This document shows positions 1 through 7,953 of a stretch of DNA of 35,315 nucleotides, piece after piece. A program made the translations under genes and the position numbers. The stretch's first letter is position 1; each line of letters starts with the position of its first letter. The stretch covers positions 1 to 35,315 of the forward strand of contig JAGRKZ010000067.1 of assembly GCA_020442065.1 (NCBI GenBank), in the 5' to 3' direction. This DNA is from Bauldia sp. (GTDB lineage: Bacteria > Pseudomonadota > Alphaproteobacteria > Rhizobiales > Kaistiaceae). The notes below the pieces were generated by a model. That model saw only the letters and a program-made list of their open reading frames with translations. It did no database searches and was not told the origin of the DNA.

Positions 1-882
1 GACGGCGAAGAAGTCCATCGTCTCGTACTTCTCCATGTTGATCATCTTCACCGAGCCGTCCTTGATCGCGTTCAGGAAGTCCCGGCCCGCCTCGTTCGAG
101 GTGACGATGATCTGGCCGGCCTTGCCCGCCTCGGTGACGGCGCGGACGATGCCCGGACCGGCCTCGGAGTCGAAGCCGACCATGCCGGTGAGGTCCGGGT
201 GGCCCTGGATGATCGCCGCGGTGTTGGCCGCGACCTGCTCGACATTGGTGCCGGATTCCTCGTCGGCGACGACGGTCACCGACGGGCAGTTGGCGGCGAG
301 CGCATCGCGGAGGCCCTGGCGGGCGGCGATGAAGTTGCTGGCGGCGAGGAAGGAGATGGTGCCGATCTGGCCGCTCTCAAGGCCGGCGTCGGCATGGTAC
401 TGGCACTGGTAGAGGCCGTGCTGGAAGCCGAGGTTGTACCAGTCGGTGCCGAGATAGGTCAGGCGCTTGGAGGTGGCGAGGTCGCCGTCGGTGACGACGG
501 TCGGCACCTTGGCGTCGATGCACTTGTCGACCTCGGAGGCGAGGGCGTCGTCCCAGCCGCCGACGACGATCACGCCGGCCGGGCTCTGGGTGCACTCGGC
601 GTCGACGGTGGTGATGAAGGCGGCAAGGTCGACCGAGGTCGGGCCAGCGATGCGGACCTTGACGTTGAGCGCCTTGCGCGCCGATTCAAGCCCCGGATAG
701 ACCCGCTCGACGAACAGCGGCAGGTTCGAGGCGTTGCTGATCCAGACGTATTCCTGGTCGCTCCGGCTCGCATCGCCAATCGGGACGTCCAAGCCCATCG
801 GCTCGCCGGCAAGGGCCGGCAGGCCGCCGGAGACGGTTATCAGTCCGGCGAGCGCCAAGGCGCCAAATGCGGTTCCCCTCAT
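1..882 (-). CDS. Sugar ABC transporter substrate-binding protein (partial, C-terminus outside window)
   Basis: This is a periplasmic binding protein of the ribose/galactose (Peripla_BP_4) type, which would deliver a sugar or related small molecule to the permease and ATPase encoded just upstream. The ATG at 882 is preceded by a GGGAGAAAG ribosome binding site. The N-terminus is a signal peptide with a hydrophobic run (about residues 5-21) and a likely cleavage after A-L-A at residue 25. The mature part alternates strands and helices, with segments such as GVIVVGGWDD, YLGTDWYNLG and GMVGFDSEAGPG typical of the two-lobed fold. It is the third gene of a minus-strand operon, 71 nt after the permease. 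294 codons are visible and the frame is open to position 1, so the C-terminal few dozen residues lie outside. The substrate cannot be deduced. Confidence 0.9.
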   Translation of the reverse strand, partial: MRGTAFGALALAGLITVSGGLPALAGEPMGLDVPIGDASRSDQEYVWISNASNLPLFVERVYPGLESARKALNVKVRIAGPTSVDLAAFITTVDAECTQSPAGVIVVGGWDDALASEVDKCIDAKVPTVVTDGDLATSKRLTYLGTDWYNLGFQHGLYQCQYHADAGLESGQIGTISFLAASNFIAARQGLRDALAANCPSVTVVADEESGTNVEQVAANTAAIIQGHPDLTGMVGFDSEAGPGIVRAVTEAGKAGQIIVTSNEAGRDFLNAIKDGSVKMINMEKYETMDFFAV

Positions 883-953
883 GATCTTTCTCCCTGCTCC
901 AAACCTCAAAACAGTGTCCCGCAGGCGCGGGCAGTGCGAAGTTGAAAGGGGCC

Positions 954-1994
954 TCAGCTGCGCAGGCGGATGCGCGCGAACTGATCGAGGCCAACGCTGA
1001 TGAGAAGCACGATCCCGACGACGATGAGCTGCCAGAACGGACTGATGTGGGCGATGATCATCGCGTTCTGCAGGAGCGCCATCAGCAGCACGCCGAGGAA
1101 GGCGCCGAAGATCGTGCCGACACCGCCCGCCAGGCTCGCGCCGCCGAGGACGACGGCGGTGATGACCTTGAGCTCGACGCCCTGGCCGGCGAGGACAACG
1201 GCAGTGTTGAGGCGCGACGCAAGCAACGCCCCGGCGAGGCCGGAGAGGAAGCCCATGATCAGGAAGAAGCTGAACACGGTGCGGTCGACGTTGATGCCCG
1301 AGAGCTTCGCTGCGCGTGCATTGCCGCCGATATAGTAGGCTTGGCGAAAGTAGCGTGTCCGACCGACGAGGAAAGCGAAGACCAGGAGGATCACGACCAT
1401 GAACCAGAACGGCGAGTAGATGCCGAGAATCTGGGTCTGGCCGAAGACGGTGAAATTGTTGCCGATGTTGGTGACGCCGGCGCCCGAGACCAGCTGCAGG
1501 CCGCCGCGGTAGACCGAGAGCGTGGCGAGGGTCGCAATCAGCGCGTTGATCTTGAAGCGCGTGACGAGGAAGCCGTTGACCCCGCCGAGCAGCGTGCCCC
1601 ACGCGCAGCCGACGAGGAAGGCCGGGAGGGGCGAGAAGCCGAGCTCCTTCACCGCGAGACCCGCCATGATCCCCGAGAAGGCGAGGATGCCGCCGATCGA
1701 GAGGTCGAACATGCCGGCGATCATCAACAGCATCATGCCGCAGGCGAGGATGCCGGTCTGGGCGGTATCGAGAAGCACAACCGCGGCGTTGGCGGGGCGG
1801 AGGAAGGTGTCGGGAGCGATGATCGCCATCACCCCGACAAGAACCGCAATCAGCACGATCAGCAGCAGCGGCCGCTCGGTGGCGATGATGACCAGGAGAC
1901 CCCGCTCACGGATCCGGCCGGCCGCAGGCTCCTCCAACGGTTGCCCCGCCGAGTGCAGTCGCTCGCGTTCCTCGGACCGGGTATCGCTGCTCAT
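954..1994 (-). CDS. Sugar ABC transporter permease, RbsC type
   Basis: This is the inner-membrane permease of a CUT2-family sugar importer (BPD_transp_2 family), 346 residues, the usual length. After a charged cytoplasmic N-terminus of about 35 residues it has 8-10 hydrophobic segments, beginning with a run near residues 37-60. Family signatures seen include the MLLMIAGMFDLSIGG segment, the YYIGGNARAAKLSGI cytoplasmic loop, which contacts the ATPase in this family, and VVLGGASLAGGVGT near the C-terminus. The ATG at 1994 overlaps the TGA of the ATPase gene by 4 nt, which indicates translational coupling. An in-frame extension to 2093 exists but is arginine-rich and lies inside the ATPase gene, so I reject it. 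Confidence 0.93.
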   Translation of the reverse strand: MSSDTRSEERERLHSAGQPLEEPAAGRIRERGLLVIIATERPLLLIVLIAVLVGVMAIIAPDTFLRPANAAVVLLDTAQTGILACGMMLLMIAGMFDLSIGGILAFSGIMAGLAVKELGFSPLPAFLVGCAWGTLLGGVNGFLVTRFKINALIATLATLSVYRGGLQLVSGAGVTNIGNNFTVFGQTQILGIYSPFWFMVVILLVFAFLVGRTRYFRQAYYIGGNARAAKLSGINVDRTVFSFFLIMGFLSGLAGALLASRLNTAVVLAGQGVELKVITAVVLGGASLAGGVGTIFGAFLGVLLMALLQNAMIIAHISPFWQLIVVGIVLLISVGLDQFARIRLRS

Positions 1995-3529
1995 GCTGCA
2001 CTCTCTTTGCGTTCCGCCGGGGCGGCGAGTTCGAGGATGGCGATTTCGGTGGCGGTCGCCGCGTCGATCTCGCCCGCGACGCGCCCCTCGCACATGACGA
2101 CGATGCGGTGGGCGAGGGCGAGCACCTCGAGCATGTCCGACGACACCACGAGCAGGGCCATGCCCTTGGCGGCGAGCTCGCGAAGGATGCGGTAGATGTC
2201 CGCCTTGGAGCCGACATCGACGCCGCGGGTCGGCTCATCGACGATCAGGATGCGCGGATCGCGCGCCAGCCACTTGGCCAGCAGGACTTTCTGCTGGTTG
2301 CCGCCGGACAGGTTGCGGACTTCGCGGCGGATATTCGGGGTCGCGATACGAAGGGTCTCGACGTAGTTCTCGGCAACCTTGCGCATCTCGGGTCTGGAAA
2401 GCAGCCCGGCGTGGGTATAGGCCTCGAGATTGGCGGCGACGACGTTGTCGACGACGCTGAAGTCGATGAAGAGGCCGCCTTCCTTACGGTCCTCAGGCAG
2501 CATCGAGATGCCGGCCGCCATCGAGTCCGCGGGGCTGCGGGGCGTGAGCTCCTGCCCGTCGACGCGGACCGTGCCGCCGGTTATCGGCCGCACGCCGAAT
2601 ATGGCCTCGCAGACCTCGGTGCGGCCGGCGCCTAGCAGGCCGGCGAGGCAGACGATCTCGCCATAGCGAAGCGAGAACGAGGCGGAGATGACCCGATCAG
2701 CCGAAAGACCGCGGACCTCGAGGGCGGTCCTGGCATCGGCAGGGGCGCGACGGGGGTCGGGCGTGAAGGAGAGCTCGCGGCCGACCATCATCGCGATCAG
2801 GCTTTCGTGTGTGCTCGAGGCGGTGTCGCAATCACCGGTCACGCGTCCGTCCTTCAGTACGGTGACGCGATCAGATATCTCGAAGATCTCCGACATCCGG
2901 TGTGACACGTAGATGATCGCAACGCCCTGCGCGGCGAGATGGCGGATCACCCGAAACAGGTGCCGGCTCTCGGTCAGCGTCAGGGACGATGTCGGCTCGT
3001 CGAGGATCAGCAGCTTGAGCTCGTGGGACAGCCCCTTGGCGATCTCCACCATCTGCTGCTGACCGGGCGAGAGCTGCGACACCGCCGTGCGGGGATCGAT
3101 ATCGACTTCGAGATCGGAAAGGATGCGCCTGGCGCCCTCGTACATCGGACCGCGGCGGATGACCCCGAACCGGTTGGTCGGCTGGCGGCCGGCATAGATG
3201 TTGTCGGCGACGCTGAGCGCGCCCACCAGGCTGCGCTCCTGGAACACCATCGCGATCCCGGCGTCGGCCGCGCCCTGCTCGTTGAGCCCGGCCGTCGACG
3301 CGCCGTCGAGTTCGATGACACCGCTGTCGGGCTGGTAGACGCCCGCAACCAGATGCATGAGCGTCGACTTGCCGGCGCCATTCTCCCCGATCAGGGCATG
3401 GACCTCGCCGCGCCGGACCTCGAGCGAGACATCGTCGACTGCCCGCACGCCGGGGAACGCCTTGACGACATTCCTGATCGACAGTCGCACAGGTTGTCCG
3501 GGAGGCTCGGTGGGAATGCCCGCACTCAT
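1991..3529 (-). CDS. Sugar ABC transporter ATPase, RbsA/MglA type, two nucleotide-binding domains
   Basis: This is the ATP-hydrolysing subunit of the same CUT2 sugar importer, 512 residues, a normal length for the fused double-domain ATPases. Domain 1 has a perfect Walker A (GENGAGKST, residues 48-56), the signature LSPGQQQ and Walker B LLILDEPTSSL. Domain 2 has the usual degenerate Walker A (LLGAGRTE), the signature LSGGNQQK and Walker B ILIVDEPTRGVD. That asymmetry is normal in this family. It is the first gene of the operon; the start at 3529 has only a weak ribosome binding site (GGGTGCCGAA). A long untranslated region (3530-3978) upstream holds an inverted repeat that may be its operator. 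Confidence 0.95.
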   Translation of the reverse strand: MSAGIPTEPPGQPVRLSIRNVVKAFPGVRAVDDVSLEVRRGEVHALIGENGAGKSTLMHLVAGVYQPDSGVIELDGASTAGLNEQGAADAGIAMVFQERSLVGALSVADNIYAGRQPTNRFGVIRRGPMYEGARRILSDLEVDIDPRTAVSQLSPGQQQMVEIAKGLSHELKLLILDEPTSSLTLTESRHLFRVIRHLAAQGVAIIYVSHRMSEIFEISDRVTVLKDGRVTGDCDTASSTHESLIAMMVGRELSFTPDPRRAPADARTALEVRGLSADRVISASFSLRYGEIVCLAGLLGAGRTEVCEAIFGVRPITGGTVRVDGQELTPRSPADSMAAGISMLPEDRKEGGLFIDFSVVDNVVAANLEAYTHAGLLSRPEMRKVAENYVETLRIATPNIRREVRNLSGGNQQKVLLAKWLARDPRILIVDEPTRGVDVGSKADIYRILRELAAKGMALLVVSSDMLEVLALAHRIVVMCEGRVAGEIDAATATEIAILELAAPAERKESAA

Positions 3530-3714
3530 TTCGGCACCCGTGGAGCAAGCCTGGAGAGGACGCGGGCCGGCGCGGAGGACAAGGCCCTCGGCGGACGCGG
3601 ACCTGCGATCCGTCTGCAGCCTGTCACCATGAAGCGACCCCCAAGAAGCTTCCGCACGCGCAGGAAAAGGCGCCCACCCGCAGCATGAGGATGCGGAGCA
3701 ATGCCGGCGTGTGT

Positions 3715-3743
3715 CAATAGGTTATTTTGGAGAGGACCTATTG
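3715..3743. promoter_or_regulatory. Candidate operator: 8-bp inverted repeat CAATAGGT-N13-ACCTATTG
   Basis: The two arms (3715-3722 and 3736-3743) are perfect reverse complements separated by 13 nt, in an A/T-richer patch of otherwise GC-rich DNA. On the minus strand the distal arm runs into TTGACA (3717 down to 3712), a perfect -35 hexamer pointing toward the sugar ABC operon, followed at 18 nt by a weak -10 (CATCCT). A dimeric repressor bound here would cover that promoter. No regulator gene is in the window, so the cognate protein is unknown. Confidence 0.45.
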
Positions 3744-3873
3744 TCTCACGGTCGGGGACCGGCGTTTCGGTGTCGACTCGCCTGAATGTGCATGAAATCA
3801 CGCAAGAGAGCGGGAGGGAGAGCGATCGAGGGGCAACGGAGAGCGGTCAGAACTGGATCAAAGGTAGCAACAG

Positions 3874-3902
3874 TTGACCCTATGACGCAGCCCTGTCATA
3901 TC
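3874..3902 (+). promoter_or_regulatory. Possible sigma70-type promoter for the RidA-PhzF unit
   Basis: TTGACC at 3874-3879 is followed after 17 nt by CATATC at 3897-3902, about 75 nt upstream of the RidA start. The -35 matches consensus at five of six positions and the -10 at three. This is a pattern match only; the alternative -10 TATCTA (3899-3904) would give a 19-nt spacer. Confidence 0.3.
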
Positions 3903-3978
3903 TAGTCGATGCCGGGGCGGCTTCGAAAAGAACGAAGTGCCGAGGCAGATCGACCGATGCGAACTGGAAACGCGGGGG

Positions 3979-4413
3979 ATGAAGAGGGTGACAAAGACTG
4001 CCTATCCGGCGCATCCGGAAGTGCCGATCAGCAAGGCGATCCGGGCAGGCGACTTTGTGTTCACATCGGCCTACGGCCCCTGGAACTTCGACCCGACCAA
4101 GGTCGTGTTCGACGCCGACGGCAACATTCTCGACGACGGCACCGGCAACAAGAACATGCCGTTCGAGGAGCAGGTCCACCGGACCTTCGCCATGGTGAAG
4201 GAGGCGCTGGCGGTTGCGGGTTGCACGCTGGATGATGTGGTGGATTGCCAGTGCTGGCTCACCGACGCCCGCGACTTCGTCAAGTTCAACGAGATCTACC
4301 GCACCTATTTCGGCAAGGACCCGCCGGTGCGGTGCGTCTTTCCCGCGAAATTCATGTTCGACGTCAAAGTCGAGATCAAGGTGACTGCCTACCGGCCGCT
4401 GGCAGTGGGGTAA
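3979..4413 (+). CDS. RidA/YjgF/Rid family protein
   Basis: 144 residues of the Rid family, whose best-known member hydrolyses reactive enamine/imine intermediates to ketones and ammonia. The family's catalytic arginine is present in PPVRCVFPAKF, and the C-terminal glutamate that positions water is present in VKVEIKVTAY. The trimer-forming beta segments AGDFVFTSAYGPW and DDVVDCQCWLTD are also recognisable. The ATG at 3979 follows a run of five G; a GTG at 3937 in the same frame is an alternative that adds 14 non-conserved residues. The next gene starts 3 nt after the stop. The pairing with a PhzF-like enzyme suggests processing of an amino-acid-derived compound, possibly one imported by the neighbouring ABC system, but that is inference. 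Confidence 0.88.
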   Translation: MKRVTKTAYPAHPEVPISKAIRAGDFVFTSAYGPWNFDPTKVVFDADGNILDDGTGNKNMPFEEQVHRTFAMVKEALAVAGCTLDDVVDCQCWLTDARDFVKFNEIYRTYFGKDPPVRCVFPAKFMFDVKVEIKVTAYRPLAVG

Positions 4414-4416
4414 CCG

Positions 4417-5202
4417 ATGCAGGCCGCGATCCATCAGATCGTGACGTTTGCAACGGACGTATTCGCGGGAAATCCGGCCTTCGTGATGACCGTCCGCGAG
4501 CCGGTCGAGGACCACATTGTTCAGAAGGTCGCGAGCCAGCTCGGCGAGACTGTGCTTTCGTGCCTTCGGCGGATCGACCAAGAGCGCTTCGAGCTGAGGT
4601 TCCATACCCCTTCGGGTCCGCATGGCGGCACCGGTCACGCCACTGCTGCGGCGTCGCATGTGATGCTTCTGGAGACGGGTGCCGATCGGGGTACGCTGGT
4701 TCTCGCCGATGGCAGTGAACGCACCATCCATCGCGAAGGCTCGCGGACCTCGGTACCCTGGCCGACGATGCCCTTTGCGGCAGTCGATCTGGCGGGGACG
4801 CTTGCATCGGCGCTTGGTGTGCCGGTTAGAAAAGCCCTCGACTCGGACTTCGGCTACATCGCCATTTGCGACGGACCGGAACCGATCGCCAGAATGCATC
4901 CGGACCTCGATGCCATAGCCCGTCTCGACCGCGGGACGGTCATCGCCACCGCCCGGGGCGAGGCGTCCGATATCGTCATTCGCGTATTTGCGCCGAAGCT
5001 GGGCCTGCCTGAAGATCCTGTGTGCGGCACCGCCCATCGGATCATCGTGCCTTACTGGTCGGAGCAGCTTGGCCGGACCAGCATCCATAGCCGGCAAATG
5101 TCGCCGCGGGGCGGCGACCTCTGGTGTCGCCTCGACGGCGACAACGTCGTGATCAGTGGCGAATCGAAGGCGTTCCTCGCCGGGGCGCTCGACCTGCCCT
5201 GA
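4417..5202 (+). CDS. PhzF/YddE family isomerase-like protein
   Basis: 261 residues of the PhzF fold (two diaminopimelate-epimerase-like barrels), slightly shorter than the usual 270-300. Visible signatures are the opening FATDVFAGNPAFV, the catalytic-glutamate region QLGETVLS (Glu44, equivalent to Glu45 of PhzF), the GTGHATAA loop and the C-terminal EDPVCGTAH motif. In place of the common TP-x-x-E-x-x-x-x-GHAT, the residue corresponding to the second glutamate is not acidic (TPSGPHGGTGHAT). Members catalyse proton shifts or epimerisations on small acids, but most have no known substrate. It is translated from an ATG 3 nt after the RidA-like gene, so the two are surely co-transcribed. A role in the glycan/lipid locus downstream is not indicated. 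Confidence 0.88.
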   Translation: MQAAIHQIVTFATDVFAGNPAFVMTVREPVEDHIVQKVASQLGETVLSCLRRIDQERFELRFHTPSGPHGGTGHATAAASHVMLLETGADRGTLVLADGSERTIHREGSRTSVPWPTMPFAAVDLAGTLASALGVPVRKALDSDFGYIAICDGPEPIARMHPDLDAIARLDRGTVIATARGEASDIVIRVFAPKLGLPEDPVCGTAHRIIVPYWSEQLGRTSIHSRQMSPRGGDLWCRLDGDNVVISGESKAFLAGALDLP

Positions 5203-5330
5203 TGTTCCTCGGGGCTACAGGCGCGACCAGCGCTGGCGGTTTCCCGGTTGGTCTTTCATGACCGCCTGCTACGCCGCGGCCTGCCGTCCGTCGAAGCGGC
5301 CGGAAGGGGCGGACGATCATGCCGCGCCGA

Positions 5331-7625
5331 TCACGAATTTCGCCGCAGCGTCGGCGTATGCACAGCGATCCCGCGTTTTGCATACTCGTCGCTATCGGGG
5401 GTGAAGGCCGCGACGTCGAAGCCGTCCTCGGCGTAGACGGAGCGGGCATCGGCGACGATTTGGTCTTTCCAGCGCTCGACGAAGAGCAGGCGGTTCTGGC
5501 GATTGTGCCGATTGTAGCCCCGGGTCTGACCTTCGAGGTGGATGACGGTGGAGTCCGGGGCGACCACGACGTGCTTGCCCGTCGCCGTTCTCAGCCGGAA
5601 GCAGAAGTCGATGTCCTCCTGCCCGTTGACGAAGTGCGGATCGAAGCCGTCGAGCGCGGCGAAGTCGGCGGCCGATACGACCAGGCACGCGCCATGGACG
5701 GCCTGCACCCGCCGCCGGCGCGTGACATGCGCGGCGTCGCCGGGCTCGCCGCGGTAGAGCATGTGGGACAGGCCGTCCGGCTCTGCGAACACGGCGCCGA
5801 CCGACTGTACCGTCCCATCGGGGTAGAGCAGCCTCGGCTGGACGATGCCGACGGAGTCTTTCCCGATCTCCGCGCGGAGGGGTTCGAGCCATCCGCTGGT
5901 GACGAGGGTGTCGTTGTTGAGGAATACCACGGTCTCGCCACGGCTGCGGGCGAAGCCCAGGTTGCAGCCGAGGGCAAAGTTCAGGTTTGTCCACACCGCC
6001 ACGAGCTGGACATTGCTTCGCGCTTCGGCCCAGAGCGCGAGGTTGGCAAGCGTGCCGCGGTCGCTCTTGTTGTTCACCAGGATCACCTCGAAATCCTGAC
6101 CCTCGGACTCGCGAAAGATCGCTTCGAGGCAGTCGTTGGTGATCCCGGTATTGCCGTAGACGGGAATGACGATCGAAACGAGCCCGCGCTTGCGCTCCGC
6201 CGCAGCGTCGCGAAGGGCGCTCCAGTCGATCAGGTGGCGGTTCAGGACGACGAACTTCGCATTGATCGACTCGCGGACGGTGATCCGATCGGGCCGCTTG
6301 TGATCGTCGTAGAGAACGCCGAGGAACGGCGCGTAGCCGACCTTCGTGCCCTCGCTGTAGCGGATGATCAGATCCCAGTCGATCAGGCGCCGAAGGGTGG
6401 CATCGAATCCGCCAAACCGCTCGACCAGGTCGCGCCGGTGGAGGATGGTGTTGAGGTCGATGAAGTTGACCCGGACGAGGTCAGAAAGATCGAAGTCACG
6501 TCCACGGAAACGAACGCCGTCCTCGGAGTCGACGCGCATCGCCGAGTATGCGAGATCGAGATCGTTGGCGCAGAGATAGCCCACCATCGTCTCGAGGAAG
6601 TCCGGTAGCCAACGGTTGTCACTGTCGAGGTAGGCGAGCAGCGCGCCACTCGCCGCGGCGACACCAAGGTTCCGGGCGGAGGCGGCGCCGCCGCCATCGC
6701 CGGGGACGTAGCGGATGCGGGGATCCGAGAACGCCCGCACAACGCCCTCCGTCCCGTCACGGCTGCCATCATCGACGACCAGAAGCTCCCATTCGGCGTA
6801 GCTCTGTCCGAGCACGCTCGATATCGCCGCCGGCAGGACTTCGGCCCGGTCCCGGGTTGCCATGACGATCGATACGAGCGGGCGGGGGGTCGGGATCGGA
6901 TTGCTCTCACGGAGCCCGGCGACGAACGCGCCCGAGGCTTCCTCGTCGAACCGATCGCGGATGAGGTCCCGCGGCGGGCGCGGGTCCCTGAGGGCCGCGG
7001 CGGTGCGGATTGCAGCCTCGACCGAGGACGGGTCGGCGGCTACACGGTCGGCGCCGGCGAGGGCGCGATGGGGAAGTCGGCCCTGCCTGGCGCCATGATA
7101 AATGTAGTCGACGATCGGATCGGCGGACCCGATCTCGCCGGCATAACGGCCGAGGTACCACGCCCGATCGAACAACGGATGGGGGCTGCGGCCCTCTGCC
7201 CGACCCGTGGTGCAGTAATCGAGGAGAGGGGTAACCTCCCCGCCCGGGGGCGCGTCGTATTCCGCGCGGTACCAAGTAGAATCAAACCAAAGGCAGGGAT
7301 CCTTGTCCTCCCGACCACCGAAGCGCTGGTAGTGGACGAGCGGATTGTGGTGTCGACGATTATTGGGGCTGAGCCTCTCCGCATAGAAGGACGTGTCGAA
7401 GAGCGGGTGGGGATTTCTACCCCTGCGCGCACCCCGCAACAGATAGTGCACGATGGGGTCGACAAACGTCCGCCCGAGCAGCCCGAATTCCGCGACGTAC
7501 CACTCGGTGTCGAACAACCCGCTGGACTGGACCACTTCGATGTCGCGATGAAGCGCGGTATCCAGTCCGAGGCGGCTCAGAAGCCTTAGTACGCTGCGGA
7601 TGGCCATTGCGCCTGACAGCGGCAT
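5331..7625 (-). CDS. Large glycosyltransferase: N-terminal repeat domain plus two GT2 domains
   Basis: 764 residues, predicted cytoplasmic or membrane-associated. Residues about 34-187 consist of four roughly 38-residue repeats of the form FD-x-x-W/F-Y ... P-x-x-x-Y ... G-R-x-P-H-P. A first GT2 domain begins at VSIVMATRDR (about 251) with VVDDGS and a DSD metal-binding motif (334-336). A second begins at VSIVIPVYGN (about 483) with LVNNKS, NND (570-572) in the place of DxD, and GQEDIDF (668-674), typical of rhamnosyl- and galactofuranosyl-type GT2 enzymes. It would add two sugars to a growing surface glycan. The ATG at 7625 has GGAAG directly against it; an ATG at 7607 with a better-spaced CAGG is an alternative. 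It diverges from the next glycosyltransferase, which carries the same repeat. Confidence 0.9.
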   Translation of the reverse strand: MPLSGAMAIRSVLRLLSRLGLDTALHRDIEVVQSSGLFDTEWYVAEFGLLGRTFVDPIVHYLLRGARRGRNPHPLFDTSFYAERLSPNNRRHHNPLVHYQRFGGREDKDPCLWFDSTWYRAEYDAPPGGEVTPLLDYCTTGRAEGRSPHPLFDRAWYLGRYAGEIGSADPIVDYIYHGARQGRLPHRALAGADRVAADPSSVEAAIRTAAALRDPRPPRDLIRDRFDEEASGAFVAGLRESNPIPTPRPLVSIVMATRDRAEVLPAAISSVLGQSYAEWELLVVDDGSRDGTEGVVRAFSDPRIRYVPGDGGGAASARNLGVAAASGALLAYLDSDNRWLPDFLETMVGYLCANDLDLAYSAMRVDSEDGVRFRGRDFDLSDLVRVNFIDLNTILHRRDLVERFGGFDATLRRLIDWDLIIRYSEGTKVGYAPFLGVLYDDHKRPDRITVRESINAKFVVLNRHLIDWSALRDAAAERKRGLVSIVIPVYGNTGITNDCLEAIFRESEGQDFEVILVNNKSDRGTLANLALWAEARSNVQLVAVWTNLNFALGCNLGFARSRGETVVFLNNDTLVTSGWLEPLRAEIGKDSVGIVQPRLLYPDGTVQSVGAVFAEPDGLSHMLYRGEPGDAAHVTRRRRVQAVHGACLVVSAADFAALDGFDPHFVNGQEDIDFCFRLRTATGKHVVVAPDSTVIHLEGQTRGYNRHNRQNRLLFVERWKDQIVADARSVYAEDGFDVAAFTPDSDEYAKRGIAVHTPTLRRNS
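7065..7526 (-). repeat. Four tandem ~38-residue protein repeats inside the GT2-GT2 gene
   Basis: The repeats are encoded at residues about 34-187. Each unit contains FD-x-x-W/F-Y early, then P-x-x-x-Y in the middle and G-R-x-x-x-x-P/D at the end; the third is LFD-type with a G-R-A-E-G-R-S-P-H-P close. They are divergent in DNA sequence, so this is an old protein-level repeat, not a recent DNA duplication. Confidence 0.7.
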
Positions 7626-7953
7626 CTTCCGTTCGGAAATCCCACGGCTGAATGCGAAGAATGCGAGTGCGGTAGTGGATCGGCAAGGAATCTTGAAGCA
7701 CCAAAGTAGCGTGCGCTCTTGTCAGCTTGATTGCAACCGCCACGCGCTGGGCGCTCTGACCGGGTCTTCGCGGGAGGTTGGGGAAGGGGGGGGCGGGGGC
7801 CCGTCGCAATCGCAGACCAGGCTGCGTGCGCAGGGTTGGCCTTGGGGAAGCCGTTCGGAGCGGGTGCTGCGCATCCCTCTGGCTGGCGGGAGTGTGGTAT
7901 GCAACTGAGGGGCTCCGACACTCGCCACGAGCACAGCACGAAACGAGGGCCGC
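7626..7953. other. Divergent intergenic region between two glycosyltransferase genes
   Basis: 328 nt without a supported gene, separating two divergently read glycosyltransferase genes, so it should contain both promoters. I could not identify a convincing -35/-10 pair on either strand. It contains a strong G-tract cluster at 7772-7799 and a short palindrome TTCCG-TT-CGGAA at 7627-7638 next to the start of the minus-strand gene. Confidence 0.55.
7772..7799 (+). promoter_or_regulatory. G-tract cluster with G-quadruplex pattern
   Basis: Four runs of three or more G (3, 4, 8 and 5) are separated by 5, 2 and 1 nt. That fits the G3+N1-7 rule for an intramolecular G-quadruplex on the plus strand. 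It lies about 155 nt upstream of the plus-strand glycosyltransferase and about the same distance from the minus-strand one. Confidence 0.4.

Larger units (their letters stand above)
3530..3978. other. Divergent intergenic region between sugar ABC operon and RidA gene
   Basis: About 450 nt carry no convincing gene. The region separates two divergently read units and so should contain both promoters. It holds an 8-bp inverted repeat at 3715-3743 and a possible plus-strand promoter at 3874-3902, listed separately. The stretch nearest the ABC operon (3530-3710) is GC-rich with no obvious structure. I see no tRNA or riboswitch-like conserved pattern. Confidence 0.6.

Noticed and set aside
942..2195. 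417-codon plus-strand open frame, highly acidic and histidine-rich
   Set aside because: It is antisense to the sugar permease, whose transmembrane codons read as Asp/Glu/His on the other strand. No independent evidence.
3880..5097. 405-codon minus-strand open frame over the RidA and PhzF genes
   Set aside because: Shadow of two recognisable coupled genes.
5319..6608. 429-codon plus-strand open frame opposite the GT2-GT2 gene
   Set aside because: Antisense shadow; the minus strand carries clear GT2 motifs.
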